From JBMDXB01 sp048594885 (GTDB lineage: Bacteria > Acidobacteriota > Vicinamibacteria > Vicinamibacterales > 2-12-FULL-66-21), in assembly GCA_048594885.1 (NCBI GenBank), contig JBMDXB010000014.1, positions 1-64,000 on the forward strand: a stretch of DNA of 64,000 bases, written 5' to 3'. Below the pieces are notes generated by a model, which ran no database searches, was not told the origin of the DNA, and saw only the letters and a program-made list of their open reading frames with translations. Below, piece by piece: positions 51,022 to 60,055 of this stretch. Numbering within the stretch: position 1 is the stretch's first letter; every line of letters begins with the position of its first letter. Both the position numbers and the translations under genes were made by a program.

Positions 51022-53175
51022 GTGTCAAAGGCCAACTTCCAAGGACCAAAGACCAAGCATTCGGAAAGGCCAACGGCCAAGGACCAAAGGCCAAAGGCCG
51101 AGGACCAAAGGCCAAAGGCCGACGACCAAAGGCCAACGGCCAACGTTTGCCTCGCGCTGATTGCGCTGCTGGCTGCCGCCTCGATGCAGGGTCCCGCGCG
51201 TGCCGCCGCCGGCCGCGCCATGACGATCGGCGACCTGCTCACGGTCGTTCGCGTGAGCGATCCGCAGATCTCGCCCGACGGACGATCCGTGCTGTACACG
51301 CGGACCACAACGGACTTCAAGACGGGACGCCGGAACTCCGATATCTACATCGCTGACGATGGTGGATTGCCAAAACCGTTCTTGTCGGGTGACAAGAGCG
51401 AGAGTACGGTACGCGTCGCGGCCAACAAGCGGTACTTCGTCTACCTTTCGAACCGCGACGGCGCCCCACAGGTCTTCGCCATCGATGGCAAGACCGGTCA
51501 GAAGGACAGGCGCGTCACGAACGTACCGCTCGGCGCGCAGGCGCCGCTCGTCATCTCCGCCGACGGATCGAAGGTCGCGTATGTGTCGGATGTCTACCCT
51601 GAGTGTGCGGATCTCGACTGCACCAGAAAAAAAGCCGAGGAAGCCGAAAAGAACCCGGTGAAGGCGTACCGGCTCACGCGCTTGCTGTTCCGCCACTGGG
51701 ACGAGTGGCGCACCAACATCCGTCATCACGTCTTCGTCACCGACATCGAATCGGGCAAGACCGTGGACGTGACGCCGGGCGACTTCGACTCGCCGCCGTA
51801 TTTCCAGGAGGACGCCGGCATCGCGTTCTCGCCCGACGGCACTGAAGTGGCGTTCGTCTCCAATCGCGAAGGCAAGGACCGCGAGGCGTGGACGACGAAC
51901 AACGATGTGTGGCTCGTGCCGGCGGCGGGTGGTCAGGCGAAGAAGTTGACCGCGAACCCGGCGGCGGACGTGAACCCCGTGTACTCGCCGGATGGCAAGA
52001 CCATCTTCGTCCGCGCCCAGCGGCGTCCCGGCTTCGAGTCCGATCGCTGGTACCTCGACGCCTACGATCGCTCGACCGGCACGAAGCGCACGCTCTTCGA
52101 GACCCCCGACATCTCGGCCGACGGCCTGACGCTCTCGAAGGACGGCCGCACCATCTACTTCGGCGCGCAGCAGGAGGGTCGCGAGCACCTGTTTGCCGTG
52201 CCCGCCGCCGGCGGCGCGCCGAAGCGCATCGTCGAAGGCGGCGCGATCGCGTCGGCAGTGGAGGGGAACGGCGTACTCGCGTTCGTGAAGTCCACGTTGA
52301 CGGCGCCCGCGGAGATTTACCGTGCGTCAGCCGACGGCTCGAACGTGACAGCGATCACGCGTGAGAACGAGGCGCTGTCGAAGGAGGTGCAGTTCACGCA
52401 GCCGGAGAGCCTGACCGCCACTGGCGCGGGTGGCGCGAAGATCCAGTACTGGCTGATCAAACCGCCGGACTTCGACCCGGCGAAGAAGTACCCGGTCGTG
52501 TTCCTCATTCACGGCGGCCCGCAGGGCGCGTGGCTCGACTCGTGGTCACATCGCTGGAACCCGTCGTTCTGGGCAGCACAGGGCTGGGTGATCGTGGCGC
52601 CAAACCCGCGCGGATCGACGGGCTTCGGCCAGAAGTTCCTCGACGAGATCTCCGGCGACTGGGGCGGTAAGGTGATGACCGATCTCGACGGCGTGTTCGA
52701 CGCTGTCTCGAAGATGCCGTTCGCCGACTCGACGCGGATGGGAATCGCCGGCGCCAGCTACGGCGGCTACGCGGTCAACTGGATCATCGGCCACACGAAC
52801 CGGTTCAAGGCCGCCGTCAGCCACGACGGCGTGTGGAACCTGGAGTCGATGAGCCTCGCCACCGAGGAGCTGTGGTTCACGGAGTGGGAATTCGGAGGCA
52901 AGCCGTGGGATCCGAAGGCACGCGCCCAGTTCGCGAAGTGGTCTCCGCATCTCTTCGCCGACAAGATTCGGACGCCGACGCTCATCATCACCAACGAGCT
53001 GGACTACCGGGTTCCCGTCGATCAGGGGCTGCAGATGTTCACCGCACTGCGTCGCAACGGCGTCCCCGCAGAGGCGCTGGTGTTCCCGGACGAGGGGCAT
53101 TGGGTGCTGAAAGCGTTGAACAGCCGCGCCTGGCACGAGGCGGTGTTCGGGTGGATGAAGAAACATTTGCAGTAG
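51022..53175 (+). CDS. S9-family prolyl oligopeptidase-like peptidase with repeat-derived N-terminus
   Basis: 717 residues from GTG 51022. A WD40-like propeller (about 75-440) precedes an alpha/beta hydrolase with Ser579 in GIAGASYGGYA, Asp in NELDYRVPVDQG and His in PDEGHWVL: a dipeptidyl/acylaminoacyl peptidase. Before the signal-like helix (VCLALIALLAAAS) lie about 40 residues of KDQRPKA-type heptad encoded by a heptamer array. No start codon lies between the array and the helix. ATG 50992 is an alternative, overlapping the previous gene. Confidence 0.88.
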   Translation: MSKANFQGPKTKHSERPTAKDQRPKAEDQRPKADDQRPTANVCLALIALLAAASMQGPARAAAGRAMTIGDLLTVVRVSDPQISPDGRSVLYTRTTTDFKTGRRNSDIYIADDGGLPKPFLSGDKSESTVRVAANKRYFVYLSNRDGAPQVFAIDGKTGQKDRRVTNVPLGAQAPLVISADGSKVAYVSDVYPECADLDCTRKKAEEAEKNPVKAYRLTRLLFRHWDEWRTNIRHHVFVTDIESGKTVDVTPGDFDSPPYFQEDAGIAFSPDGTEVAFVSNREGKDREAWTTNNDVWLVPAAGGQAKKLTANPAADVNPVYSPDGKTIFVRAQRRPGFESDRWYLDAYDRSTGTKRTLFETPDISADGLTLSKDGRTIYFGAQQEGREHLFAVPAAGGAPKRIVEGGAIASAVEGNGVLAFVKSTLTAPAEIYRASADGSNVTAITRENEALSKEVQFTQPESLTATGAGGAKIQYWLIKPPDFDPAKKYPVVFLIHGGPQGAWLDSWSHRWNPSFWAAQGWVIVAPNPRGSTGFGQKFLDEISGDWGGKVMTDLDGVFDAVSKMPFADSTRMGIAGASYGGYAVNWIIGHTNRFKAAVSHDGVWNLESMSLATEELWFTEWEFGGKPWDPKARAQFAKWSPHLFADKIRTPTLIITNELDYRVPVDQGLQMFTALRRNGVPAEALVFPDEGHWVLKALNSRAWHEAVFGWMKKHLQ
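51038..51144. repeat. Heptanucleotide array (GACCAAA/GGCCAAA) within coding sequence
   Basis: About 14 units of GGACCAA, AGGCCAA and CGACCAA occupy the 5' end of the S9 peptidase gene. Same unit as the inverted array at 27225-27410. All three frames are open in this orientation, and the translation is a seven-residue repeat (K-D-Q-R-P-K-A). Confidence 0.9.
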
Positions 53176-53194
53176 GAGCACGTCTAACTCGTCT

Positions 53195-55609
53195 GTGCTC
53201 CTGAAAGACATTCGTTACGCTATCCGTACGCTCCTCGCCCATCGTGGCGTGACGCTCGTCGCCGTTGCCTGTCTCGCGCTCGGCATCGGCGTCAACGCCA
53301 CGATGTTCAGCGTCGTCGATGGCGTCCTCATCCAACCGTTTCCGTTCCACGATCCCGATCGACTCGTCGCGCTGAACGCGAACAGCCCGAAGCGCGGCAT
53401 CAATCTGAGCGCTCTGTCCTACCCGGACTATCGGGACTGGATGGAGGCGACCACGACGATCGCGGATGGCGGCGCCTCTCAGACGCGCAGCCTGACGATC
53501 TCGGATGGCGAGGCGGAGCCGGAGCGCTACCAGGGCGCGGCGGTGTCGTGGAACATGTTCCGCACGCTGGGCATCGCGCCCGTTGTCGGTCGCGACTTCG
53601 AGGCCGCTGACGATCGTGCCGGCGCCGAGCCGGTGATCATCCTGAGCGACGACGTCTGGAAGCAGCGGTATCAGTCGGACCCGGATGTGATCGGGCGCGG
53701 CATCTCGATCAACACGCGCCCGCACACGATCATCGGCGTGATGCCCGCGAAGTTCGCCTTCCCGTTCAACCATCGGCTCTGGGTTCCGCTCGCGCCTTAC
53801 GGCGAGGCGTCGCAGCGCGGCGAGCGCAGCCTCTCGGTGTTCGCCCGCATGAAGGCGGGCGTCACGATCGAGCAGGTGCGCGCCGATCTGGGCGCCATTG
53901 CCAGCCGGCTCGCCGCCGCATATCCCGAGAACGAAGGGTGGGGCGCCGTCGTCCGGCCGCTGGCGGACCGGATGCTGCCGACAGACGTCAAGATCATCCT
54001 GACGGCGATGATGGGCGCCGTCACGCTCGTGCTGCTCATCGCCTGCACGAACGTCGCGAACCTGCTGCTCGCGCAGGCGTCCGTCAGGGCGCGCGAGATC
54101 GCGGTGCGCAGCGCGCTCGGCGCCGCCCGCTGGCAGATCGCGCGGCAACTGCTCGTCGAATCGCTCCTCATCGCCGTGGTGAGCGCACCGATCGGCGTGG
54201 CGATCGCCGCCGCCGGCGTCGATCTGCTGCGGGCGGCCATTCCGCCCGATGGCGTGCCCTATTTCGTCCGCTGGAGCCTCGACGCCCGGTCGCTCGTCTA
54301 CACCGGCGCGATCGCGCTGCTGACGGGGATCATCTTCGGGCTCGCGCCGGCCATCCAGGCAGCGCGCCCCAACCTGCAGGAGATGCTGAAAGAAGGCGGC
54401 CGCGGCACGTCCGGCGGCCGCGCGCTGCTGCGCAATACGCTCGTCGTGGTGCAGGTGGCGCTCGCGCTCGTCCTGCTGGTCGCCTCGTCGCTGTTCGTGC
54501 GCAGCTTTCTGAACCTGCAGTCCTCCGGCGTCGGCTTCGACACCGCACCGCTCATGACGTTGCGGTTCGTGATGCCGGGCCCCGGCTACGAGCCGATGGA
54601 ACCGAAAGTGCGGCGCATCGAGGACATCGTTTCGAGAGTCGAGACGCTGCCCGGCGTCGAGGCGGCATTCGCGTCGAACTTCGTTCCGCTCGGCGGCGGA
54701 GGCGGCGGCGGGCGAGTGCTGATCGAAGGCTCGAAGACGGAGCCGGGCAAGGAACCGTCGATCGGGTTCGTCGCGGTCACGCCGCACTTCCGGCGCACGC
54801 TCGGCGTCGCGCTGGTCCACGGCCGCGACATGACGGACACCGAAGGCATGTCGCGAACGCCGGTCGCGCTGATCAACCAGTCGATGGCGAAGCAGATGTG
54901 GGGAGACGCCGATCCGATCGGCCGCCGCTTCAGGATGGCGGAGGAGCGCATCCCCGAGTCCTTCACCGTCGTCGGCGTCGTCGCCAACTTCCGGCATTTC
55001 GCCGGCGCCGGCAACTCCGACGAGGCGCCGCCGCCGAACGCGTACGTGCCGCTGCCGTTCGACGCGACGTTCAACAGCGGATTGACGATTCGCGTCGCGG
55101 GCGATCCGGCACGCATCACGAGCGCGGTGCGCGAGCAGATCCGCCAGTCGGATCCGATGCTGCCCGTCTTCCAGATCCGCACGATGGAGGATCTCCGCCA
55201 GTTCAGCTTCTGGCAGCGCGGGCTGTTCGGCTGGATGTTCGGCGTCTTCGGTGCCGTCGCGCTGCTGCTCGCGTCGATCGGCGTCTACGGCGTGCTCTCC
55301 TACTCGGTGTCGCAACGCACGCAGGAGCTCGGCGTGCGCGTCGCGCTCGGTGCCAGCCGTCCGTCCATTCTCGGCCTCGTCATCGGCCATGGCATGAAGC
55401 TCGCGCTCATCGGCATCGCGATCGGCATCGTCGGCGCGTATTTCGCGACGATGACGGTGCGGACGATTCTCTACAACATCACGGCGACCGATCCGGTGAG
55501 CTACGGAGGCGTCGCGATCTTCCTCGGGGTCGTCGTCGTATTGGCGAGCTACGTGCCCGCCCGTCGCGCGACCGCGGTGGATCCGCTCGTCGCACTCCGC
55601 GGTGAATAG
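53195..55609 (+). CDS. ADOP-type duplicated FtsX/MacB permease
   Basis: 804 residues. N-terminal MacB periplasmic core domain after helix 1 (LACLALGIGVNATMFSVVDGVL), FtsX domain near 270-400 (LLIACTNVANLLLAQASVRAREIAVRSALGAAR), then a second copy of both, ending with FtsX near 670-795 and VPARRATAVDPLVALRGE. This duplicated layout without a fused ATPase is the acidobacterial duplicated orphan permease family. GTG 53195 is chosen. It follows the S9 peptidase at 19 bp, and no dedicated ATPase is near. Confidence 0.9.
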   Translation: MLLKDIRYAIRTLLAHRGVTLVAVACLALGIGVNATMFSVVDGVLIQPFPFHDPDRLVALNANSPKRGINLSALSYPDYRDWMEATTTIADGGASQTRSLTISDGEAEPERYQGAAVSWNMFRTLGIAPVVGRDFEAADDRAGAEPVIILSDDVWKQRYQSDPDVIGRGISINTRPHTIIGVMPAKFAFPFNHRLWVPLAPYGEASQRGERSLSVFARMKAGVTIEQVRADLGAIASRLAAAYPENEGWGAVVRPLADRMLPTDVKIILTAMMGAVTLVLLIACTNVANLLLAQASVRAREIAVRSALGAARWQIARQLLVESLLIAVVSAPIGVAIAAAGVDLLRAAIPPDGVPYFVRWSLDARSLVYTGAIALLTGIIFGLAPAIQAARPNLQEMLKEGGRGTSGGRALLRNTLVVVQVALALVLLVASSLFVRSFLNLQSSGVGFDTAPLMTLRFVMPGPGYEPMEPKVRRIEDIVSRVETLPGVEAAFASNFVPLGGGGGGGRVLIEGSKTEPGKEPSIGFVAVTPHFRRTLGVALVHGRDMTDTEGMSRTPVALINQSMAKQMWGDADPIGRRFRMAEERIPESFTVVGVVANFRHFAGAGNSDEAPPPNAYVPLPFDATFNSGLTIRVAGDPARITSAVREQIRQSDPMLPVFQIRTMEDLRQFSFWQRGLFGWMFGVFGAVALLLASIGVYGVLSYSVSQRTQELGVRVALGASRPSILGLVIGHGMKLALIGIAIGIVGAYFATMTVRTILYNITATDPVSYGGVAIFLGVVVVLASYVPARRATAVDPLVALRGE

Positions 55610-55728
55610 CGAATGGTCAATGGTGAATGGTGAATGGCCACTTACCCTTTACCCTTTGCACTTTACCCCTTACCATTCACTATTCACTATTCACGATTCG
55701 CGATTCACCATTCACGATTCACTACTCC
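55610..55728. repeat. Three-part heptanucleotide array (GGTGAAT, TTACCCT, ATTCACC)
   Basis: Begins GGTGAATAGCGAATGGTCAA, passes through CTTACCCTTTACCCTTTGCA and returns as ATTCACTATTCACTATTCAC-like units, so the outer parts are inverse complements around a central block of another heptamer. It ends at the next start codon. Confidence 0.9.
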
Positions 55729-56427
55729 ATGGTGCAGCCGCCGCTGCCATTCGACATCAGTCCTGCCGTGCCGCCGCGCATCGAGTTCGTGCGCGTGCGC
55801 CGCGCGCGCCGATACATCCTCCGCGTGCGTCCAGACGGCACGCTGCGCGTCACCGTGCCGCGCGGCGGCTCGCGTGCGGAAGGCGAGCGGTTCGCCGAGC
55901 GGCATCAGCGCTGGATTGAGCGCGAGCGGGAGCGCATCCGTGAAGAGCACATGCCGGTCACCTGGGGCGACGGAACCGTCATCCTGTTCCGTGGCTGCGA
56001 GCACGCCATCCGGGTGACGGAGACGGCGACGCGCCGTGTTGCCGCGTTTGCGGATCGCGTCGTGAGCCTCGAGGAGGGAACCGGCGTACGGGACGCCGTC
56101 GAGGCCGAGTTGAAGACGATTGCGCGGGCGGAGCTGGCGCCTCGACTCGAGCAGCTCGCGGCGGAGCAGGGGATGGCCATCGAGCGGGTCGTGATTCGCA
56201 ACCAACGATCGCGGTGGGGATCCTGTTCGCCGTCCGGAACGATCGCGCTGAACTTCAGGCTCGTGCAGATGCCTGACGCGGTCCGGGATTATGTGCTGAT
56301 CCACGAGCTGATGCACCGGCGGCAGCAGAATCACTCGAGGCGATTCTGGCGTCTGGTGGAGGCGGTGTGTCCCGACTTCCGCCAGGCCGAACGGTGGCTG
56401 AAGATGCGCGGACGGACGCTGTTCTGA
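55729..56427 (+). CDS. YgjP-like (M48-type) metallopeptidase domain protein
   Basis: 232 residues from MVQPPLPFDI. The zinc motif HELMHRRQQNHSRRFW (HExxH plus a downstream His) near residue 195 and RSRWGSCSPSGTIALNFRL before it are those of the YgjP/DUF45 family, putative metal-dependent proteases often tied to restriction or toxin loci. No such partner is seen here. The upstream frame through the heptamer array was rejected. The stop overlaps the following ATG by one base. Confidence 0.85.
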   Translation: MVQPPLPFDISPAVPPRIEFVRVRRARRYILRVRPDGTLRVTVPRGGSRAEGERFAERHQRWIERERERIREEHMPVTWGDGTVILFRGCEHAIRVTETATRRVAAFADRVVSLEEGTGVRDAVEAELKTIARAELAPRLEQLAAEQGMAIERVVIRNQRSRWGSCSPSGTIALNFRLVQMPDAVRDYVLIHELMHRRQQNHSRRFWRLVEAVCPDFRQAERWLKMRGRTLF

Positions 56428-56978
56428 TGCAACCGGAGGTGAGGCTCGAGGGCGCGAGTTGTGCGGTGCGCACCTGGCGGATGCAGGACGCCGACTCGCT
56501 CGCGCTGCACGGGAACAACATCAACGTCGCGAAGCAGCTCCGCGACCGCTTTCCGCATCCCTACACGCGCCATGCGGCGCAGGTCTTCCTGAAGCACGTG
56601 CTCACGTCCGTTCCGGTGACGAGCTTCGCGATCGACATCGACGGCGAGGCCGTCGGCGGCATCGGCTTCGTTCCGGGTACCGACGTCGAACGGTACTCGG
56701 CCGAAGTTGGCTATTGGCTCTCGGAGCGCTGCTGGGGGCGCGGTGTAACGACGGAAGCGCTCGAGCTCGTGACGCGGCATGCGTTCGACCGGCACAACCT
56801 GCTGCGGCTGTTCGCGCTGCCGTTCGCCGACAACGTCGGGTCGATACGCGTGCTCGAGAAGGCGGGCTACGTGCGTGAAGGCCTCCTGCGCGCGAGCAGC
56901 GTCAAGTACGGCCAGCCGCGCGATCAGTTCATCTACGCGTGTATCAACGCGAACTGGGAAATCCCGCGGTCTTCGTGA
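56427..56978 (+). CDS. GNAT N-acetyltransferase (RimJ/RimL-like)
   Basis: 183 residues. Acetyl-CoA motif GYWLSERCWGRGVTTEALELV and NVGSIRVLEKAGYVREGLL are typical of ribosomal-protein-type acetyltransferases. ATG 56427 follows the metallopeptidase stop directly (TGATG), so the two are coupled. The 3' end overlaps the convergent DinB gene by 35 bases. Substrate unknown. Confidence 0.88.
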   Translation: MQPEVRLEGASCAVRTWRMQDADSLALHGNNINVAKQLRDRFPHPYTRHAAQVFLKHVLTSVPVTSFAIDIDGEAVGGIGFVPGTDVERYSAEVGYWLSERCWGRGVTTEALELVTRHAFDRHNLLRLFALPFADNVGSIRVLEKAGYVREGLLRASSVKYGQPRDQFIYACINANWEIPRSS

Positions 56979-57516
56979 CGTTGTGCGCCTGCCAGATGTG
57001 CCGCCGGTCGTGCGCGGCGAGGATGCGGAACGCCGATCCGACGCGGACGCGGAAGATCGGCAGGAAGGGGTTCCTGAACTTCGCCCTGTTCACGTCGATG
57101 TCCGCCGCGGCGCGTGCGTGCGTGCGCAGCCGCTCGTGCGCCTCGCGGAACGATTGCATGATCCGATCGCGGCTCCAGCCGGAGGGCGGCAGGATCTTGG
57201 CCGGCGCGCGCATGCGCGTCTTCACGGGGGGCTCGAGTGACGCGATGAACTTCCGCTCGAGAAAGCCCGGCGCGATCGCACCGCCGCCATCTGTACCGCG
57301 TTGCCGCGCCTTCTCGATCGCATCGCCCATTCCCGTCGCGTAGATCGCATTCCCCACGGCGAGGTGCTCGAGACACTGCGCGACGCTCCATGAGCGTCCT
57401 TCGTTCGGCTGCCAGAAGAACTGTTCGTCGGTGAGAATGTCGACGAGCGTCTCGGCCGCGCGGCCGGCTGCGTCGATGTCGTCGAGCGCCTGCTGGAGGT
57501 CCTGTCGCAGGGTCAT
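56944..57516 (-). CDS. DinB-family metal-dependent protein
   Basis: 190 residues from MTLRQDLQQALDD. Histidines in SWSVAQCLEHLAVGN and AHDRRHIWQAHNV form the three-His metal site of DinB/YfiT-like four-helix proteins, which include thiol-dependent transferases and stress proteins. The longer frame to 57735 would overlap the penicillin acylase. Divergent from that gene with a 21-bp gap. Confidence 0.85.
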   Translation of the reverse strand: MTLRQDLQQALDDIDAAGRAAETLVDILTDEQFFWQPNEGRSWSVAQCLEHLAVGNAIYATGMGDAIEKARQRGTDGGGAIAPGFLERKFIASLEPPVKTRMRAPAKILPPSGWSRDRIMQSFREAHERLRTHARAAADIDVNRAKFRNPFLPIFRVRVGSAFRILAAHDRRHIWQAHNVTKTAGFPSSR

Positions 57517-57537
57517 CTCTGATACCCTCTGCACACC

Positions 57538-59703
57538 GTGAAAGTCACGCGTGCCGTTCTGGCCGTTGTGCTGGCGATTGTCGCGTGCGCCCGCCCGCCG
57601 GTCGATCTGCCGCAGGGCGATCGGCTCGCGCAGCAGGTCGTGATTCGCCGGGACACCTTCGGGATTCCCCATATCCTCGCACAGACCGAGGAAGCCGCCG
57701 CCTTCGGCTTCGGCTACGCGCAGGCGGAGGACCATGCCGTGGAAATCGCACGGCGGCTGATCGCGGCGCGTGGCGAGCAGGCGAAGTACTTCGGCGACGG
57801 CGGCATCGAGAACGACATCGGCATGGCGCGGTTCGACAACCTCGCCGAGGCGCGCCGTGGCCTGACGCTCGTGTCATCGCTCTACCGTCGCATGCTCGCG
57901 GCCTACGCTGCCGGCGTGAATCGCTACGTCGCCAAGCACCGCGTCACGCTGCCCGACTGGATCCCCGAATTCACCGCGACCGACGTGCTCGCCAACAGCC
58001 GCGCCAGCGCCGTCAACTCGCTCTCCGGCGCGTCACTCCCCCGTGCACTCCGCGCGAAATACGAAAAAGCAAACTCGGACGACTCGGACCACTCGGACCA
58101 CTCGGACCACTCGGACGAGGACGGCTCGAACGCGTTCGCCTTGGGCGGCGCGCGCACGACGACCGGAAAACCGATTCTCCTGGGCAATCCGCACCTCTCG
58201 TGGTCGTCGCTCTACTGGGAGGCGCACGTACGAGTGCCCGGTCGCACCGATTTCTACGGATCGACGCTCGTCGGCATCCCGGTACTGCGCGCCGGCTTCA
58301 ACGACCGGCTCGGCTTCGTCACGACGAACAACGCTCCCGATCTCGATGACGTGTTCGCGCTGACCCTGGATCCCGAGCGGCCTGACCACTACCTGTTCGA
58401 CGGCCGGTCGATGTCGTTGACGCCGCGCACGGTCAGCGTGCAGGTGAGGAATGCGGACGGCACGTTCAGGACCGAGAGCCGCAGCTTCTGGTCGTCGCAC
58501 GTCGGTCCGGTCGTGCATCGCACGCAGGATCGCGCATTCGCCGTCAAGTCCACGAGGCTCGAGGCCTTTCGCTACTTCGAGGGCTTCTACGTCGCGAGCA
58601 AGACCCGATCGCTCAAGGAGTGGCTGTCGGCGATGCGCCGCAACTACGTGCCGACGTCGAACTTCACCTACGCCGATGCCGACGGCAACGTGCTCTACCT
58701 GTGGAACGCGCGGCTGCCGCGGCGGCGCGACGGCGTCGACTACCGCCTCGACGTGCCGGCGTCCTCGTCGCGCGACCTCTGGACGACGCTGCACCGGCTG
58801 GACGACTTTCCGCGGCTGCTGAATCCGCCGGGCGGGTACGTCCAGAACGCGAACAACCCGCCGCAGTTCGTGTCGCTGCGCGATCCGATCGAGATGACGA
58901 GATATCCGTCGTACTTCGAGCGCGGGCCGCTGGCGCTGCGGCCGCAGCTCGCGCTCGACATGCTGGAGCGGCAGAAGACCTTCAGCGTCGAAGACGTGAT
59001 CCGCACGAAGTACGACACGCGCATGCTGCTGGCCGAACGCGTGAAGCGGGATCTGATTACCGCGGTCCGGGCGTCAGCGGACGCGCCCGGGGATGCGCGT
59101 GCGGGCGCCGATGCGCTCGAGGCGTGGGACGACCGCGTGTCGGCCAGCTCGCAGGGTGCTGTCCTGTTCACGCGGTTCTGGGATCGCTATGTCGCGGCCG
59201 TCTCGTCGCCGTTCGCGGTGCCGTGGAGCGCGGCGGACCCGGCGAGAACGCCGAGCGGCCTGTCGAGCCCTCAGGAGGCCGTGAAGCAGCTCGCGGCAGC
59301 GGTCAGCGCGGTTCGGGCCGAGTTCGGCAGTGAGCGCGTGGCATGGGGCGAGGCGAACCGCTTCCGGATGGGCGACGTCGACCTGCCCGGCGACGGCGCG
59401 GTCGGCACCTACGGCACGTTCCGCGTGATGCGCTTCGATGCGGTGGGGAAGGACAGCGTCCGCGTCGCCGGCACGATCGCCCGCGATCGCCCTCCCGTCG
59501 GCTTCGGCGACGCGTGGGTGCTGCTCGTGGATTTCTCGCGTCCCGTGACCGGCTGGTCGGTGCTGGCCTACGGCCAGACGACGAACCTGGAGTCGGCGCA
59601 CAGCCGCGACCAGATCCGCATCTTCGCGGAGCACAGGCTGCGGCGGGCGTGGTTCACCGAGGCGGAGATCAAGGCAAATCTCGAGCGGGAGTATCGGCCG
59701 TAG
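57538..59703 (+). CDS. Penicillin acylase-family Ntn hydrolase, lipoprotein
   Basis: 721 residues from GTG 57538. A lipobox-like LAIVACA follows the signal. The alpha chain is followed by a spacer and then Ser197 in EDGSNAFALGG, the autocatalytic nucleophile that becomes the first residue of the beta chain; later NTT-type asparagine in VTTNNAPDLDD. Such enzymes hydrolyse acyl amides, including N-acyl homoserine lactones or beta-lactams. The residues just before Ser197 are an Asp-Ser-His triplet array from a nonamer DNA repeat. The following intergenic element C begins after the stop. Confidence 0.9.
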   Translation: MKVTRAVLAVVLAIVACARPPVDLPQGDRLAQQVVIRRDTFGIPHILAQTEEAAAFGFGYAQAEDHAVEIARRLIAARGEQAKYFGDGGIENDIGMARFDNLAEARRGLTLVSSLYRRMLAAYAAGVNRYVAKHRVTLPDWIPEFTATDVLANSRASAVNSLSGASLPRALRAKYEKANSDDSDHSDHSDHSDEDGSNAFALGGARTTTGKPILLGNPHLSWSSLYWEAHVRVPGRTDFYGSTLVGIPVLRAGFNDRLGFVTTNNAPDLDDVFALTLDPERPDHYLFDGRSMSLTPRTVSVQVRNADGTFRTESRSFWSSHVGPVVHRTQDRAFAVKSTRLEAFRYFEGFYVASKTRSLKEWLSAMRRNYVPTSNFTYADADGNVLYLWNARLPRRRDGVDYRLDVPASSSRDLWTTLHRLDDFPRLLNPPGGYVQNANNPPQFVSLRDPIEMTRYPSYFERGPLALRPQLALDMLERQKTFSVEDVIRTKYDTRMLLAERVKRDLITAVRASADAPGDARAGADALEAWDDRVSASSQGAVLFTRFWDRYVAAVSSPFAVPWSAADPARTPSGLSSPQEAVKQLAAAVSAVRAEFGSERVAWGEANRFRMGDVDLPGDGAVGTYGTFRVMRFDAVGKDSVRVAGTIARDRPPVGFGDAWVLLVDFSRPVTGWSVLAYGQTTNLESAHSRDQIRIFAEHRLRRAWFTEAEIKANLEREYRP
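58076..58122. repeat. In-frame nonamer repeat (ACTCGGACC) in penicillin acylase
   Basis: ACTCGGACC is repeated about four to five times and encodes DSDHSDHSDHSDED, immediately before the nucleophile Ser197. Unlike the intergenic heptamers the unit is a multiple of three, so it keeps the frame. It falls in the spacer that is removed during maturation in characterised relatives. Confidence 0.85.
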
Positions 59704-59715
59704 ATCTCGCACGCT

Positions 59716-59990
59716 AAACGCGGAGGAGGCCGAGGACGCCGAGGGCGCCGAGGGATCACGCTGGCTTGGAGATACGAGCCCGTTGGGCGCCGGCCTTCGG
59801 CCGGCGTAGTGGGGATCGAGAGGAATCACAACCGTAACCACCGTGAGTATCAGTGGTGCTTACGTTTGCGATTCCTCTCGATCCCCACACCGCGCGAAGC
59901 GCGGCCCAACGGGCTCAGATCTTCAAGTTATCGCGATCCCTCGGCGCACTCGGCGATCTCGGCTGCCTCGGCGTTTCCTCTTGCCCGAGA
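59716..59990 (+). repeat. Composite palindromic element C with nested insertion
   Basis: Same order as the copy at 32378-32575 (GCCGAGG units, CTTGGAGATACGAGCCCGTT, GCCGGCCTTCGGCCGGC, GCGGCCCAACGGGC, TTCAAGT, GCGATCCCTC, closing CTCGGCG). Between the GCCGGC hairpin and AAGCGCGG it gains about 90 bp with an 18-bp inverted repeat of its own (59810-59827 with 59870-59887, TGGGGATCGAGAGGAATC). The whole 352-bp gap 59704-60055 holds only this element and a TATAGT box; no gene. Confidence 0.9.
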
Positions 59991-60041
59991 GCGCGTGCCC
60001 GATGCGAGTCAGCGACCGGCGGTCAGGACCGGCGCGTATCG

Positions 60042-60047
60042 TATAGT
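60042..60047 (+). promoter_or_regulatory. TATAGT -10-like box directly before a start codon
   Basis: TATAGT ends eight bases before GTG 60056 with no Shine-Dalgarno between them, so a transcript beginning at the usual distance would be leaderless. Similar spacing is seen at 28243-28248 (TATCAT) and 50542-50547 (TACAAT). Confidence 0.4.
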
Positions 60048-60055
60048 AGAACGCG

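Noticed and set aside
59716..59990. Small RNA gene in the strongly structured gap
   Set aside because: The structure is explained by element C and its nested palindrome; no promoter and terminator pair beyond that, and no similarity to a known RNA family that I recognise.
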